Positions 13,001 through 26,200 of a stretch of DNA of 64,000 bases are shown here, one piece after another. The position numbers and the translations under genes were made by a program. Source of the stretch: Acipenser ruthenus (taxonomy: Eukaryota > Chordata > Actinopteri > Acipenseriformes > Acipenseridae). The stretch is from the NCBI RefSeq assembly GCF_902713425.1, contig NC_081209.1, positions 5,310,001 to 5,374,000 on the forward strand, written 5' to 3'. The notes beneath the pieces were generated by a model. It was not told the origin of the DNA. It did not search any database and worked only from the letters and a program-made list of their open reading frames with translations. Numbering within the stretch: position 1 is the stretch's first letter; every line of letters starts with the position of its first letter.

Positions 13001-16000
13001 CGTTTTTTATTTCTTCTCGAGCAAGTTGCACAACTCTCTTCACCTTCGATGCTATACAGAGATATTTGAAGAACCTTTGGTGTGCCGACCAGAACTGGCC
13101 CCACATAGACTTCTTCATCCGTTGCTCTGCATCCATGAGGTTTGCTGCCAGCTGGAACTTCTCTCTGGCTGCAACCCACTACAAAACATTTGCTTTTTTT
13201 ATTAAAATGGAATTTAAAAACACAGGCAGTTGTGAGTAGTAACTGATAACATTATGAAAAAAAAGAAAAAGCCTTTACTCATACATAATATATTTTCTGT
13301 AGTACAGCAAGATCCAGGTTTTTAGCTTCAACTGAATCAATACTGTCAGTGGAAGCCTTGTAATACTAATACAAACCAATGGTAAAGAGATTCCAGTGGT
13401 CATACGTTTTTGACTACAGTATATCCTGAAACAATAGAAAAAGCAAAACAAAGCACGAGGAAGTGAGTGGTTTGCTCCGCAAACACAGCTTCCTTATTAG
13501 GCAGACTTCAAATTGTACATGCATTGCCTCTATTTTGCAGCAAATGCAAGTTTTCAAATTCAGGTTTCATGCTAGTTTTATTCCTCACAGAACATTTGCT
13601 TCAAAATAGGACCCTATGTCTACCTACTGGTTTGAGGACAGGGCTGTAAAACTTGATATTTTGTCTTCTAAAATGATGCTTGATAGGCAAGCTGTGCAGA
13701 TAAGCACTCGCTTCCTCGTGTAATGATTTGACCAATCTGCTATGAAAAACCAGAATGACTACTTACCAATCGCACAGCCTTGTTATACATCTTGACATAG
13801 TCTTGGGTCAGAGGAACTTCCTCGATTTTGAAGGTCACACCTGAAAAGCTCAACTGTCTTGCAATGTACATTCCACGTAGCTTCATATCCATGGCAACAA
13901 TTTCCATGGCACCTACCCCTCTTTACAAAAACAAAAAATGTACACACACACATTTATTTCTTTGAATACAATATGGATATTCATTGGTTTAGCAAAAAGT
14001 TATTATATTTGTGAAATATAACAAAAGTAAATGGTATTTAGCCAGCTTCATGCGAGTTCTTTGTTGAAGGGAACACTTACAACCACACAGTAAACATTTC
14101 TACAGCAGCAAGTGCACAATCATAAGGATTACCAGTCATGGAAAAACCAAATTGTACATATTCCAATATATTACACATTCTTATAAACAGCTACTGCTGT
14201 AGGGTTGATAAGCAAGGTGAGCAAGCAACATGCCACCCCCCTCCCCCAGAAGACCTTCACATTATGTATTAATATTAACAGTATTGTGTGGGAGTACTGT
14301 CTTGCTAATGTGCATATCCACACAAATACCAAGGCTTGTCGCACCATTTTGAATAATATTTAATTTGACACTAAAAGCCCATTTAAGCTAAATACCTTGT
14401 AAATTAAGTTGGACTAGTAACTTGGTTTATGCAAAAGAAATTTAAAAAAGGACCAGTGTTCTAGCTTCATATTTAAACAGCAGTGTTGTATAATTTACCT
14501 TCTCTCCACAGCTTGAATGAAATTGCTGAACTCCTTGAATGGAGTTCCTTCACCCCAAATTCCAAGACGATTCATATATGCCATGTTCCGTGGCTCAGAG
14601 GCACCTAGCCAAATAAACACATCAAAATGCTGTACGGAGCATACTTAAGAACTTGGTGCTTTGAAGCCGAATTGTATTTTCCTAATCGCTACGAAATCCT
14701 CAGAATCTCTTATTTTCCGATATCACTACGTTTTCAGATTCAGGTTTTCTGCAGTGGTGGCCAGCAAAATTTGGTCCCATGTGTCAGACAGAGGTGTATG
14801 GAGGAATCAAAGGGTTTGTATCAAATTATACAGATATATAAAGTGATATAGAGATAAACGTTCTGCTTTTATCCTGCATGTTTTCATATGCAAGGCCTTG
14901 TTTAAATTGTATTTAAACATACCGCATTATTGTGCATTCATCACAATTCAACAACAGCCCAAGAAACACACACTTCTATCACCAGAACAGTTCTCCATAC
15001 CTGTAGCACTAGCATACACCACCCTTGCTTTTGGCAGTTTGTTTTGCAGTTCTAAGACAGCTAACCCAGTCTTGGTAGGTTTCGAATTCCCAATTGGACA
15101 TACATTTTTTGCTTTGTGGCATTCATCAAACACAATCTGAACACTTAGTTAAGGAACATCTTTACCAAACAGACTGAAAATGCAGCCAAAACTGCAGACA
15201 TGTAGACATGAAAAAGACACCTACTTCATTACATGCGAGTACTTCAACCTGTAGGGATAGCATATCCCTTCCAGCTCCTTATTTTAGAGCAAAACTTGCA
15301 ATGAAATCAAAGGATACAACTCCATCAAAGTCTTCACCACACCAATGAAGAAGCTGTTTAAATCTGGTCTTGTATTTTCCACCGGACTGACTTTCACCAA
15401 TCAGAGAGGAGTAAGTTGCAAAAATTACACCTTTCTTCACACTTCCATTGTGTTTGGAAGAAATTTTCCCATATTTAAACTGCAAAACAAGACACATGCA
15501 TATGGTAACATGTGAATACTCAAGAAGCCTGTTTTTGTTTTGTTTTTATTAAATAAACGGTGTATTACCTTATTCAGTGAATGGACCTGGATATTTTTGG
15601 CTCCAATGTCTCTCAAATCTCTTTCAGCATCATACTTCAAGTCATTGGAAACACTAAACCTGCAAGATTAGATACAAAGGTTACATTTTATATGACTGTC
15701 AGCTAAATATTTACAAACAAAAAAATGGTTTAAACTTGTAAAAAACGTGTCAACCAGACAAAAGTACTAGTCTTTGTAAGAGTTACTACCACAAAAATGT
15801 TAACTTATCTTGTGCTATAGTCACAATTAGTGTTGTACAAGTATGAATCTATCATCTCAAAGCATAGAATAAGCTTCCCTCATGGGGATGCTTAACTACT
15901 ATTTAACAAGAGGTATGTTATCTGTATTTTAAAATGTTAGTGCAGTTATTATTCTTACCAGAGTGCCCTTTTCCTGCCCAAAATGTAATTCTCGTAAATG

Positions 16001-19000
16001 ATGCCTGCAATGGTTCTCCCTTTCCCTACGCCAGCTCCATCTCCTATTAAATAGGCAGCTCTGTCTCCATTTGGAAGGAACGTTTCATGTTGCTGAAAGT
16101 AAGAGAAATTAGTGAAATGTCTCATCTTAAAACTAGAAGGATTGCACATGTTTAAAACACATTTTAAACACAAAAAACATTTGCTATGGTTTTACCGTTA
16201 ATAAGCGGGGATTGAACTCAGTGGAACAAAGCTTCCTTTGTCCAGTGAGATGAAAGTGAGTTTCCGAACACCCTGTATACAATGTACATGATACTGGAAG
16301 CTGTACATGGTACTGTACTGCAAAAAACATACAAAGAGATTCTCCGTGTGAATCAAAATAAACAAATCTGAGAAGACAAGCAGGTAGACAAATACCTGTG
16401 CTGTGTATGTAATTGCTTCAAGCTGCAATGCTGAAAGCCATCCTCTATCAATGATCTCCTCAGATAAAGACAACCTGTACCACACATCAGGTGGAGAAAC
16501 ACTGGACAATGAACTTGTCTCAACGACTGGGTCAGGATGACGCAGACCAACTTTCACTGCAAAAAACAAACAATTCTGATAAGAATGCTACAAAAGGGTA
16601 AATGATTTTTCTTCACATCCAGCTTAAATAAATCAGTTTAAAACAATGCACACACACACAGATCACACACTCAATGCAAAGCATGTATGAATTTAGAAGA
16701 AAAAAACCATTAGACCTACATTTCATTGGCATGTATTCAGCATAGGTTTCTGCATGGCCAAGCTCCTCCTCATCCTCCTCATCTGGCTCCTCCTCTTCTT
16801 TTATTCCTGGTATTTTCTGGAAATATGTTTAGACACTTATATACCATTGATTAAAAAAAATAAACATTTCAAAACAGACTGGTTTTTTTTTTTTTTTTTT
16901 ACATTTTTGGTTTTCAGGGTCATTCCCTTTGTTTATTATTCAGTAAAACAGTTACATATTCAAACTACTTTCGTCACTATTACAAGGGTTATATAAAATT
17001 TTACATAACAGAAATATGCAGTTTTCGTAGGGAATACCATGACATATCATCCTAAAATACTCACGTTAGTAGGCGAAAAGCTCCGCATTTTAATATCATC
17101 ATTAATCCAAATTCGTGCAACATCTTTGTTTGAGACTTCCTTCTTTACACCATTATTTAGATCAGCTAAAAACAGAAAAGATGGCAATTTTACTGTAATT
17201 AACCAACAAAATGTACAGTAAGCTATGAAAACCCTGGCTTAAATGCAAATATATCTTGTTTCTAATGTGTTGCACAATAACAAGCTATTGTTTATTATAC
17301 TATTTAGGTCAAGTCAAGGACAAAACCGATACAAGTTACAAGTATGAAAGTTAAATCCTGGTAACTCATCGGATATTGATCCTGTTAACTAACTTTAAAC
17401 AACAAACTAGCAAGGCAGATTACACACATTTCAATAAGGAACATTAATCTTTAAATCCAAACTACCCCTGTGCAACAGACACCAGCTCAAGACTAACGTG
17501 CATTTTAAACAACATTTAAAGGTGCACTGTTTTTCACTCCAGTGATAACCATCAACTATCTTACCTGGTTTATTTAACATCTTTGTTGAGAGCACAATGA
17601 TCTCTGTAAAAGTCAATTTGTTTCAAAATGTTTTTACTTACAAGAACAAAACCTCAAGAATTGTCATTTTATTTGCTACACACATGAATTTCAATTTCTT
17701 ACAACATTTCTTGAAACACTGTTTATTTAAATGAACATTCCTACTGCCAGATGTAAAGTATAGGGTAGACTAAAATGAACGAGGGGCACGCACTGGTTTA
17801 AATATAATTCACACAGCAGTACTTTGTGTAGAAATTCATTCTATATCTTCATATAACGCTCATCCCAGCTAGTTTACTGCAGGTTCTTTCATTCTCACAC
17901 ATCCTCCACCCACCATCTTACAAGCTACTGTACTTGATATTCCCATTAATCTGTTCAAAGAAACACATGCATTATATGGAGCCCGACATTTTGGCGAATG
18001 CATTTTACAACCTAGCTCTGTTTTTAAATCTTATTTTAACTGCAACACTGTGGGGTTAAGCTTCCCATTAATTGTATCTGAAAAGCTCTCACACACGTCT
18101 TTAAAAAATGGGATAAGACATCATTATGAAGAAAAATTAACATACAGCAATTTGCTTATTTTAACAAACATGCTACTTACTGGCAGCTGTTGCTACTGGC
18201 TGAGCAATATTTGAAGGTGGCTTCAGTTTCATCAGTTCATTGAGACTGCTGCTTCTAAGGAGGTCTTTTAGTTGAATCTGGTCCTTGCCAGGTGTGGTCA
18301 GTGTAGTGCGCATTACTGGACTTGTGTAGGATGGCCGCGTTGTCGCAGAGGTGTGAACAATTTTTGCCATGGTGATAGTCTGTCTGGATGTTGTGCCAGA
18401 AGGCTTGGTCACAACTATTGTTCCCAGGGATGGGAGCTGATTCAGCTGATTCAAGACGAACGTTGTGGTGGAGGGTTGTGGCTTCTGCAAGAAAGCAAAA
18501 TATGAAGCAAATATTGTTTAACACCAAAATGAACACTGGTACTTATTTACTGTATTCCTACTTAACCCATTTTGTTCTTTATTTGGTTTGGCATCCAGGA
18601 TACGACTACAGTAATGTTGCCCACAATAAAGCACTGTATTTCTCAAAAACAATCATAATTACAACCTTTTTTTTTTCTCTAGGAAGATGAAAACATTGAT
18701 TTGTATTCCACATCACCAAATAAAATAATAATGATAATACGGACCCTAACAGTCACAGTTGGAGTAGGTGGAAGAGCTGGTCCCTGCTTCACTGTTACTG
18801 CTCCCAAGTCTTGTTCCAATGCACTAATTGGTACTGACTGAAAAGAAGGAAAATTCAGAATATGTATGGTCTGTTCTTTGAAAGCGGAGAAAATACAACT
18901 GAAACTGTACAGATTCAAACAGGACAAAGCAGTCACTGTACAAACACCAATATATTAAATACATTTAATGTAGAAATGGCATTGTGTTCAAAAGCCAAAT

Positions 19001-19167
19001 ATCAAGATGGATGCTAAAATGACTTTTTTCCCTACCTGTTGATTACCAGCAGATGGCAAGGGAGCCCCCAATCCAGCATCCAGTGGACCAATATCAAAGA
19101 GATCATTTGGACTGATTCCACTCTCGCTCAGAGCAGCAAGTAACAGGTCTTGACCTGGATCCATCAT
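7092..19167 (-). CDS. SBNO1: Strawberry notch homologue 1, DExD/H helicase-like transcription coregulator (31 coding exons)
   Basis: Minus-strand exons: 19036-19167, 18745-18837, 18181-18484, 17065-17165, 16720-16816, 16396-16556, 15959-16092, 15569-15659, 15318-15479, 15001-15136, 14499-14604, 13767-13920, 12996-13178, 12637-12734, 12154-12302, 11758-11961, 11426-11602, 11046-11218, 10692-10823, 10362-10497, 10102-10214, 9758-9829, 9385-9484, 9222-9296, 8974-9120, 8795-8889, 8564-8650, 8233-8370, 8020-8096, 7548-7741, 7092-7234. They sum to 4164 nt, 1387 residues (human 1393), with every phase consistent. The Walker A loop [11 protein letters not shown] lies near residues 313-323, the DECH box near 429-432, and the helicase motif VI-like [10 protein letters not shown] near 973-982. 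An acidic and lysine-rich linker spans about 700-830. From family knowledge, Sno/SBNO proteins are nuclear coregulators in Notch and Wnt/Hippo signalling. The first coding exon starts exactly at its splice acceptor with ATGATG. Most introns are GT-AG; the exon 9/10 intron looks U12-type and the exon 27/28 intron is GC-AG. The exon 2 donor is weak, so its end could shift by 6 nt. Confidence 0.96.
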
Positions 19168-20665
19168 CTATAAGAGAAGGATGACAACCATCAAATGACA
19201 TTTACAGCAGTACAAGGTCACTTTCCAGCTCTGATCAGAAAAAACAAGGCATTCCAAAAAATAATCGGAAGAGAAAAAAAAAAAGAAGTTGATGAGGGGC
19301 TTCTACAGCGTTTACAATATCACACAAGAGGGGGTTCGGTCTTACCTAGTGGCATGAACTCAATAGTGAATTGAAACAGAAACCATCTTAAATGAAAGTA
19401 CGGGCCTATGCAGTTTTTGGTTTCATCTTGTGAGTTGACAAACATAGAAGAGTTTCTGTTAGTATATGAATATATTAGGAGATAACTTTAAACAGAACTT
19501 AACCTTCAAATTGTATGAAATCATATGTATGGCTAGTTTATTTTTTAGCACCTGGAAAATGTTAGATATGAGGAATAGCAGCATCATTTACAAAATAGTT
19601 ATTATCTGGGGTTTAGAGCACTATTTAAGTTCTTAAAACAACGGGTGAAACTAGACCCTGCTATTCACAGTATATAGTGTATTTAATAATGTATGGCATG
19701 TTTATCATTTTTCTTTTTTTTAAAGCAATGCCAAAGTTAACACCTGAACAGTATTATTAGATCACCTAACAGCCCTGTATGACAGAGAAGTACTGGACAA
19801 CAGTTTTATCCTTAAATGAAAATGTTACTTGTTAAGGTATTCATTTCTTCATTAATTTAACTATTCCTATTTTAACAAGTCAAATTATTTTTAGTAGCTT
19901 AGACGACAAAGCAAAAGCGTATTTAATATGTAACCAAAATAGGCTAAACAGGTTCTGTCCTTAGGTGACCTCGACTCTTTTTAAAGTACTTAGGCAACTC
20001 ATAAAAAAGACCTTCAGACACATGAAGATAAAAACGTATGTTTACAGTCATATTTAACTAATAATGCTTTAAAACTATATCTTGTCTGTACAACAATTGT
20101 ATGGCAACTAGCGTAAAGATACAAACAGGTTAAACATGCGTCTGCCTGGTACACATGTGTGAAAATAATATTCTGTTACACTAGACTTACTAAATTATTA
20201 CATTTCAATGACACGTCGCCTACAAAACGCCTTCCTTAAACAAGATTAGCAAGTCTTAGGTTGCTTAAAGAAAGGTCAATTTAAAGCAGTCTGTCATAAC
20301 CTCTGTTCAAACACGTGTTCGGGTTATAAACTTCCGGGTTTGGTTGGAGCTGGCTACGTAATATTCGTTTTGTTAATTTTTAAACAAACAAATCAGAAAA
20401 TTATATATCACACACACACGATAACATGTCAAATATAAAAATCTCAAAAAAACAAACAGACGACCTGACAAAAAATAAATACCTCGTTGTAAATCAACAT
20501 ACGTTTGACATACGGTGGCAATACAATTATATAACGCTTATATATCCTACCTGCCTTCAACGGTTAGAAACGTGATCACATAATTTAGCATTTGCATGAA
20601 CAAAACACGTAAACTGTGTGTTACCCTAAGCCTAATTGTTTAATGATTGATCAGTCTGCACTTAC
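19168..20665 (-). other. SBNO1: SBNO1 5' intron
   Basis: This AT-rich stretch separates the first coding exon from the probable non-coding first exon. I see no open frame, known repeat or RNA gene in it. Confidence 0.45.
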
Positions 20666-20960
20666 CATCAGCGGACAACTGTATCCTGAAAATGATAGAT
20701 GTTTACTTCAAAACAAGTTCCACTCAGCCATTTAGAAACGCTAGTATCAGGATATGAATTGTGTTGTGTTGTGGGTTTGTGTTTCACGACGCAGAAACAC
20801 GGAGTCCACGCCGTTCAGCCCGGGCTGTCTGTGACAATGCTGCTGCTGCTGAGCCCCGTCTCTTGTGCTGGAGAAAGACTCAATCCTTCTCGTGTGTGTT
20901 ATGCTCAGTCACCGTAGCAGCGCCAAAATGAAAACAAAACACACTAATTTGTAATGCTCC
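20666..20960 (-). other. SBNO1: probable SBNO1 non-coding first exon
   Basis: A consensus donor (GTAAGTGCAG on the minus strand) begins at 20665, so a 5' UTR exon probably ends at 20666. The sequence upstream is richer in CpG than the flanks. The 5' limit is a guess because no transcript data are available. Confidence 0.35.
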
Positions 20961-21444
20961 CACGGCGCAGGTCGTATTATTTCTTATTCCAACAAAGTCC
21001 CGAGATTCTTAGCGACCATTTTAAGACCTCGCTGCCCTCATATGGCACGTACTTTTCTACTTTCTAGTCTCCGATCTCTGCTGCGGATTTAGGGGTTGCT
21101 TCTACCTCATCCCGACTCTTTCTACTCAACCGTCGCCATCTTTACCGAGCAGGCACAGCCGCGTGCGGATCACGTGACACCCGCCGAGAAACGTCCTCGT
21201 GTCGCTACCTGGCCGCAAACCGAGCCCTCGCTGACAACCCACACGCTGTCCGCACGATATATGCGCCGATTCAGAAAAATACAGAATTAAAGGCATTATT
21301 TTATATTTTAAAACAGGTCGGAGAAGGAGAGAAGTAAGCCTCTGATCACGTGACCGCGGGTCCGCTTGACAGGAAGTGGCGTAGAAAGACGAAACCGCTT
21401 GGAAGAGGGCGATGGGAGTAAGGTGCTCTGGCAGTGGCGCCATG
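20961..21444 (-). promoter_or_regulatory. SBNO1: SBNO1 promoter region with two E-box palindromes
   Basis: CpG-bearing sequence upstream of SBNO1 contains two copies of GATCACGTGAC at 21168-21178 and 21344-21354, each holding the palindrome TCACGTGA. A YY1-like CGCCATCTTT lies at about 21134. There is no obvious TATA box. bHLH-ZIP factors (USF, MYC/MAX, TFE3/TFEB) bind CACGTG cores; which one acts here is not visible from sequence. Confidence 0.5.
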
Positions 21445-22940
21445 TTTGGGAGGTCAGAATTTCTAGCTGTCAGGTGTGATACAAACTTACTGAAACGTGT
21501 TTTTATCCAAACTAAAGTTAATACAGTGCTGTAACATTTAATAGGGAAGTGTTGAACTTTAAATTTGAGTGTAGGCTCGTTTATTTTAATATATTATGGC
21601 ATAATATTATCTCAGGTGTATGTGCTCAAAGATAATTTTTGTATAGTAAATAAAAGACAACATCAATGCTTTACAGCTCATCCTACTCACACTGCACCAA
21701 TTCACCACTAGATATCAAATTCTTGGCACATTGACCTTAACTCAAAGACTAAAGAAAAACCTCAGCCGGCATTAGATAATATTTACTTATTTTACTGACT
21801 CACCATCTGATGACAGTTTGCATTTAGGACCGAGGAGCTGGGTCCTTCAGTGTAAATACAACCCGGTTCAGAACTGCAGAATTCACATCAGACTTCAATC
21901 AGAATCAGATCAAATTAGTAAATATAACCGGCCAAGCACTTGTCTTTGTTGCAGACCTGAGCAGAATTGCATCGAACTTTCATTAGAGGGTGATTAGTTC
22001 TGAAATCCTTCCACGAAGAGCTAATGAACCCAGACAGACTTCCCAATGTAATTCTAGCGGTCTAACCTATAGCACTGTGTTTTATTGATTTGTTATTTTA
22101 CCAGTAAACGAAAACTGAAATCCTATTTCCAAAAATATCCTAGAAGTAACATGAGAGTAAACAGTTACAAAACAATCACAGGTCAGGAAATGGCCATTGT
22201 TTTGGGAACTTCACTTATCTAATTAAAGCCTTTGGGGCTGTCAGGCTCAGAGAACAGCATTGCTAAAGTAAGTGTTTGCTTGTTGCTGTGGCCTCATAAC
22301 ACAAGTGCTCGGCCAGTGACATGTTGACAACTGATACATCAACTTTGGTTTCCCTGACGATTTACCAGGAACCTATTATGGAACACCAGTGGCAAGGCAA
22401 CCACAACTACTGGGCTTATATAACTAATGCGATTCCTTGCTCATCTGTAGTTAACACAATGAATGAAATGTTTCAAAACCATAACACCTATAGGCTGTTA
22501 TAAAACACTATGGACTTATAAAACAGCAGATTCACTAGCTCCGTGCTAATGAATCAGCTCTTTCCATTCTGTTGTGCATCACTAACTGGTTGTCATATTC
22601 AGTGTGAGTCACAGCGACTAAAAAGACAACTGGTTCAACTGCAACAATAGTAACACATTCAGACAGCTGTTTATTGCGAAACGGTATTTGTTTGGGTTCT
22701 AAATCAAAATCAGTTCCTTAGAGACTGCTCTATGAGTTTTTTTCACAGTAATACAGCACAAACATATAATACTCAAATGCATTTGCGCTAAGAAAACAGT
22801 TGTACGACTATTTTTATTTACATTTAAAAGCTGTGGACACAGAATATTTATTCAATATATGGGTCAATTACAAATACCGACACACTCGGAGTCGCCTGGG
22901 AGACTGACATGAGGGTTTTAACTTATCGCGTCTCTTTCAC
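21445..22940. other. SBNO1-KMT5A intergenic DNA, nothing recognised
   Basis: AT-rich sequence lies between the two divergent genes. Only short open frames of about 60 codons occur, without similarity to anything I know. No window-internal repeat family has a copy here. Confidence 0.4.
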
Positions 22941-23273
22941 TGTCGCTTCTAACCAATCCGAGTCAGCCTTGAAATTCAAACAGCCGAAACTGGCCTCTCT
23001 TCGATTCTGAAAAAGGCTTCGTTCTTCTTCCTCTAGAAGCCAATCAGAATGAGCTGGGTTGGCTTCCAAATGACGAATTACGACGTGAGGTTTACATGAG
23101 TATCCAATAAGAGCAGCGGAGGCGTGGTTAGTTATCACCCGCAGTTAGTTAAAGGTAGTAAGAATTTTCGCGTGTGGATTTGTATTTTTTTTTTAAAACT
23201 TGAACAAAATTGATTTTAATATTAAGAGATACCTGTAGTTGGAAATAAAACTGCATAACAGAATTGCATTGCA
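22941..23273 (+). promoter_or_regulatory. KMT5A: KMT5A promoter and 5' UTR with three CCAAT boxes
   Basis: Three CCAAT boxes in the same orientation lie at 22953-22957, 23040-23044 and 23104-23108, upstream of the start codon at 23274. Multiple CCAAT boxes bound by NF-Y are typical of genes expressed in S/G2/M. The transcription start cannot be placed from sequence alone. Confidence 0.5.
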
Positions 23274-26200
23274 ATGGCAAGAGGTAAGTACGTATTATGA
23301 TTAGCATTTATATGATTTAAGATTCTAGAGCATGACGTGGATTTCATTAGTCTATTCAAAGTTACGTTAAAACACAGCTTGGTGGGTAAATGGCTTGTTG
23401 ATACGGTACATTGAAAAATTAAGATAATTTACACCTGACTGCCGTAGTATGCTTTATTTTTCGATGCTCACGGTATTATTAGTTCAACAAGCGCAACCGA
23501 ACTTTTAACATGAATGGAGATTTAAAGCCGCAGTGTATGACATTGGCTTTGTATATGAGAGCGGGTTTATTACACCGAGTATTATTATAATGGCGTTAAT
23601 TAAACTTCACCCTCCTCTCCAGATTATCCAATGTGTGTTGCATTTTTGAGGGTTGTATGTCTACATATAAATGTAAGTCAAAGAAGGTCTTGTTTTATGA
23701 AGCATGTATTAACAATTTGCAGCGCCTCTCCAGCTTGTTAGAGAACAACTACTGTCTGTCCTGATGTGACAAAGCCCTAGTACAGTAGTACTGTGATAAG
23801 TAGTGCTTTGGTCTGTTAACCACAAATACAGTCTTGTTTGCTGAACTGAGTTGACACGTAATTACCATCAGTGTGTCCACGCACGCGGCCTGACGTGAAC
23901 TTCTAGTTCTGCAAAACACTTACAACTCTGTACTGTATAACACGGGTACAGTGCTTTACCTCTTAATACTAAAGCATGACCTTGTGGCTCTCCTTGTGGA
24001 TACGCAGATACAGGTAGTTATTGAGGTACTATTGCAGGGCACAGCAGCCTTGGTGCACCTAGCCTGTTAACTAGTTCATTATTGAATTGACTCCGCTCAA
24101 GACAGGTTAAATAATGTATGCAATGGACTAGAGGAGCCAAGGTTGCCTGCCTGTAAATTTAGAGGAACTTATGCTTTTAATAAAAGCAGTGTCACGTTGA
24201 TTTTAGAGAAGCTGTAAAATTGTAAATGAATGGTCTGTTGAAGAATTTCACAGAGGACTGACTTAATTTCCAGGCACAACGCTTTTAACCTTTTATTTAC
24301 TGCCCTGGTGCTTCCCCTCACGCTTCCCATATGTATTGGAAAACGTAGAACAGTGCAAGGAATGCTGTTCAATTTCAATTTGAGTACAGCAAGAACAGTG
24401 GTATTTCTTTGTCGCGGTTTGTCCATGCATGTATATGCTGTCTTTCTTGGAAAGACAAAGTAATAATTGTTCAATGTACTACCCTAATGTAATTCAAAAT
24501 AAATGTGCATTGTACCAGTATTTGCCGTAGTGCTTGTTTTTTTTTGTAACATTTAATTAATTCATTTCTTGTGGTGCAGTATTAGTAAACGGGTTACTGT
24601 TGTGCACTGCAGGCTCTTTAAATGTCACGTGGTTCATTTTACTGTCTGGCTCTTAAAAACATGGCGGAGGGGAGGGACTGCATACACTGTTTTAGTTGAA
24701 GAAAATACACCGCAGTAGTTCACTGTAAACTGTATGAAATGTCTTAACTTTATATGTTAAAGGAAAGGCGAAAACCTCTGTCCCCAGTAAAGGTAAACCC
24801 GAAGACGCTACTCGGACCACAGAGGAAAAAGGAACAAAGGAGAACACGCCCGAAATGAACCGGGTAGGTAAATTCAGGCCCAGGGTTTTGTGTTTTAAGA
24901 TTTTTATTTATTTATTTATTTATTTTGTTAATGTGTAATTTTAAATGATTTGGCCACATTCCAAAACGTAATTGTATTCTTGTAGCAGAATTTATAAATG
25001 GTGCGTTTTATCTTCAGGTTCGTTTTTATGAAACTGAACTTGTGTTTCTGACTCTGGAATGTCAGCAAGACTTTGAGTTGATTCATCTTTATGTGAACTT
25101 CACTTGAGTGAAGCCTATGCGTGCGTTAGTATTTGGGACTCACGCTCGCCTTTTGCTGTATAATTCTGTATGCCTGTTTAATTAATCCGCAGTGGTGGTG
25201 AACAGTTCATTTGGAAGCAGGTTTGACGTTCTTATCCTGAAATCGCCGGTGGGAGGTAGACTCCTACCTACATCAGTGCCGTTTATATTAAAGTTGTCGT
25301 CATCTGATGTGGTTTCTTCCATTCAATGGAGTGGATTTGAGCTCCGTGGTTTGATATGGAATAGTGGTTACCTGTATTGTACACTAATATTTTACTGTCT
25401 TGTATTATGATGCAGATTGAAAAAGTAGTGATCATAGCTTCGCTTTATTAGGAGCCAAGTAAAAAGTAAAATATTCAGTTCCTGCACAAGAGCTTTAGAG
25501 TAACACATTATGATTAAGTACCAGAAATTATTTAAATGTCTGAAAACAATGGGAAACGTTTTAATTTGATATGTATAGGAACAGTTCACTCTGGGTGTTT
25601 GTTTTTTTTATATACTACTGTTCTCTCCATGTCAAAACAGGATATCATTTTAAATGGCCAGCCTTCAATACGCAGTTTCTTGAGTCCAAGCAAGTCTGGT
25701 AATACACGCTGCCCACTTCAAGATGAAAACTCTACCACTCCTAGTAATGAAGCAAGGTGTCTAGGAAAATGTGCTGTAAAAAATGAAATACAGAAGCAAG
25801 ACCAAGGTACGCATTTTCATTGGGTGTTTTGTAGTGCACTGCTGGAAAATACTCCCATTGCAGAATCTGTTTTCTAAGAGCCAGATACATTTTTATGCCA
25901 GAGAAATGTAATCTCATTCTGTGGAGAGGAGCCTGAACTAGTTTCCTTTGTCTTGCAGAAGTTATACACCTTTAGATCTATTCCCTGAACTTGGCATCAA
26001 GTGTTCACCATTTTTAAATGATATATTGCATTTAAATGCAGTATTTACTTTTTCAGAGTGAAGTTGACATTCCCATGACTAGTCAGCAGACTTAATTGAA
26101 TTAAGTCTTAGTAAATTAATTCTTGTTAATCAATGACTGATGCTTATCAGTATAAAGGTTCTCTTCATTTTGTTTTTGCTTGTAAAACAAACTTTTTTCC

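Noticed and set aside
24655-24700. ATGGCGG in KMT5A intron 1 as an alternative start codon
   Set aside because: The frame does not lead into exon 2 with an appropriate donor. The MARG start at 23274 matches human. It was kept only as a possible YY1 site.
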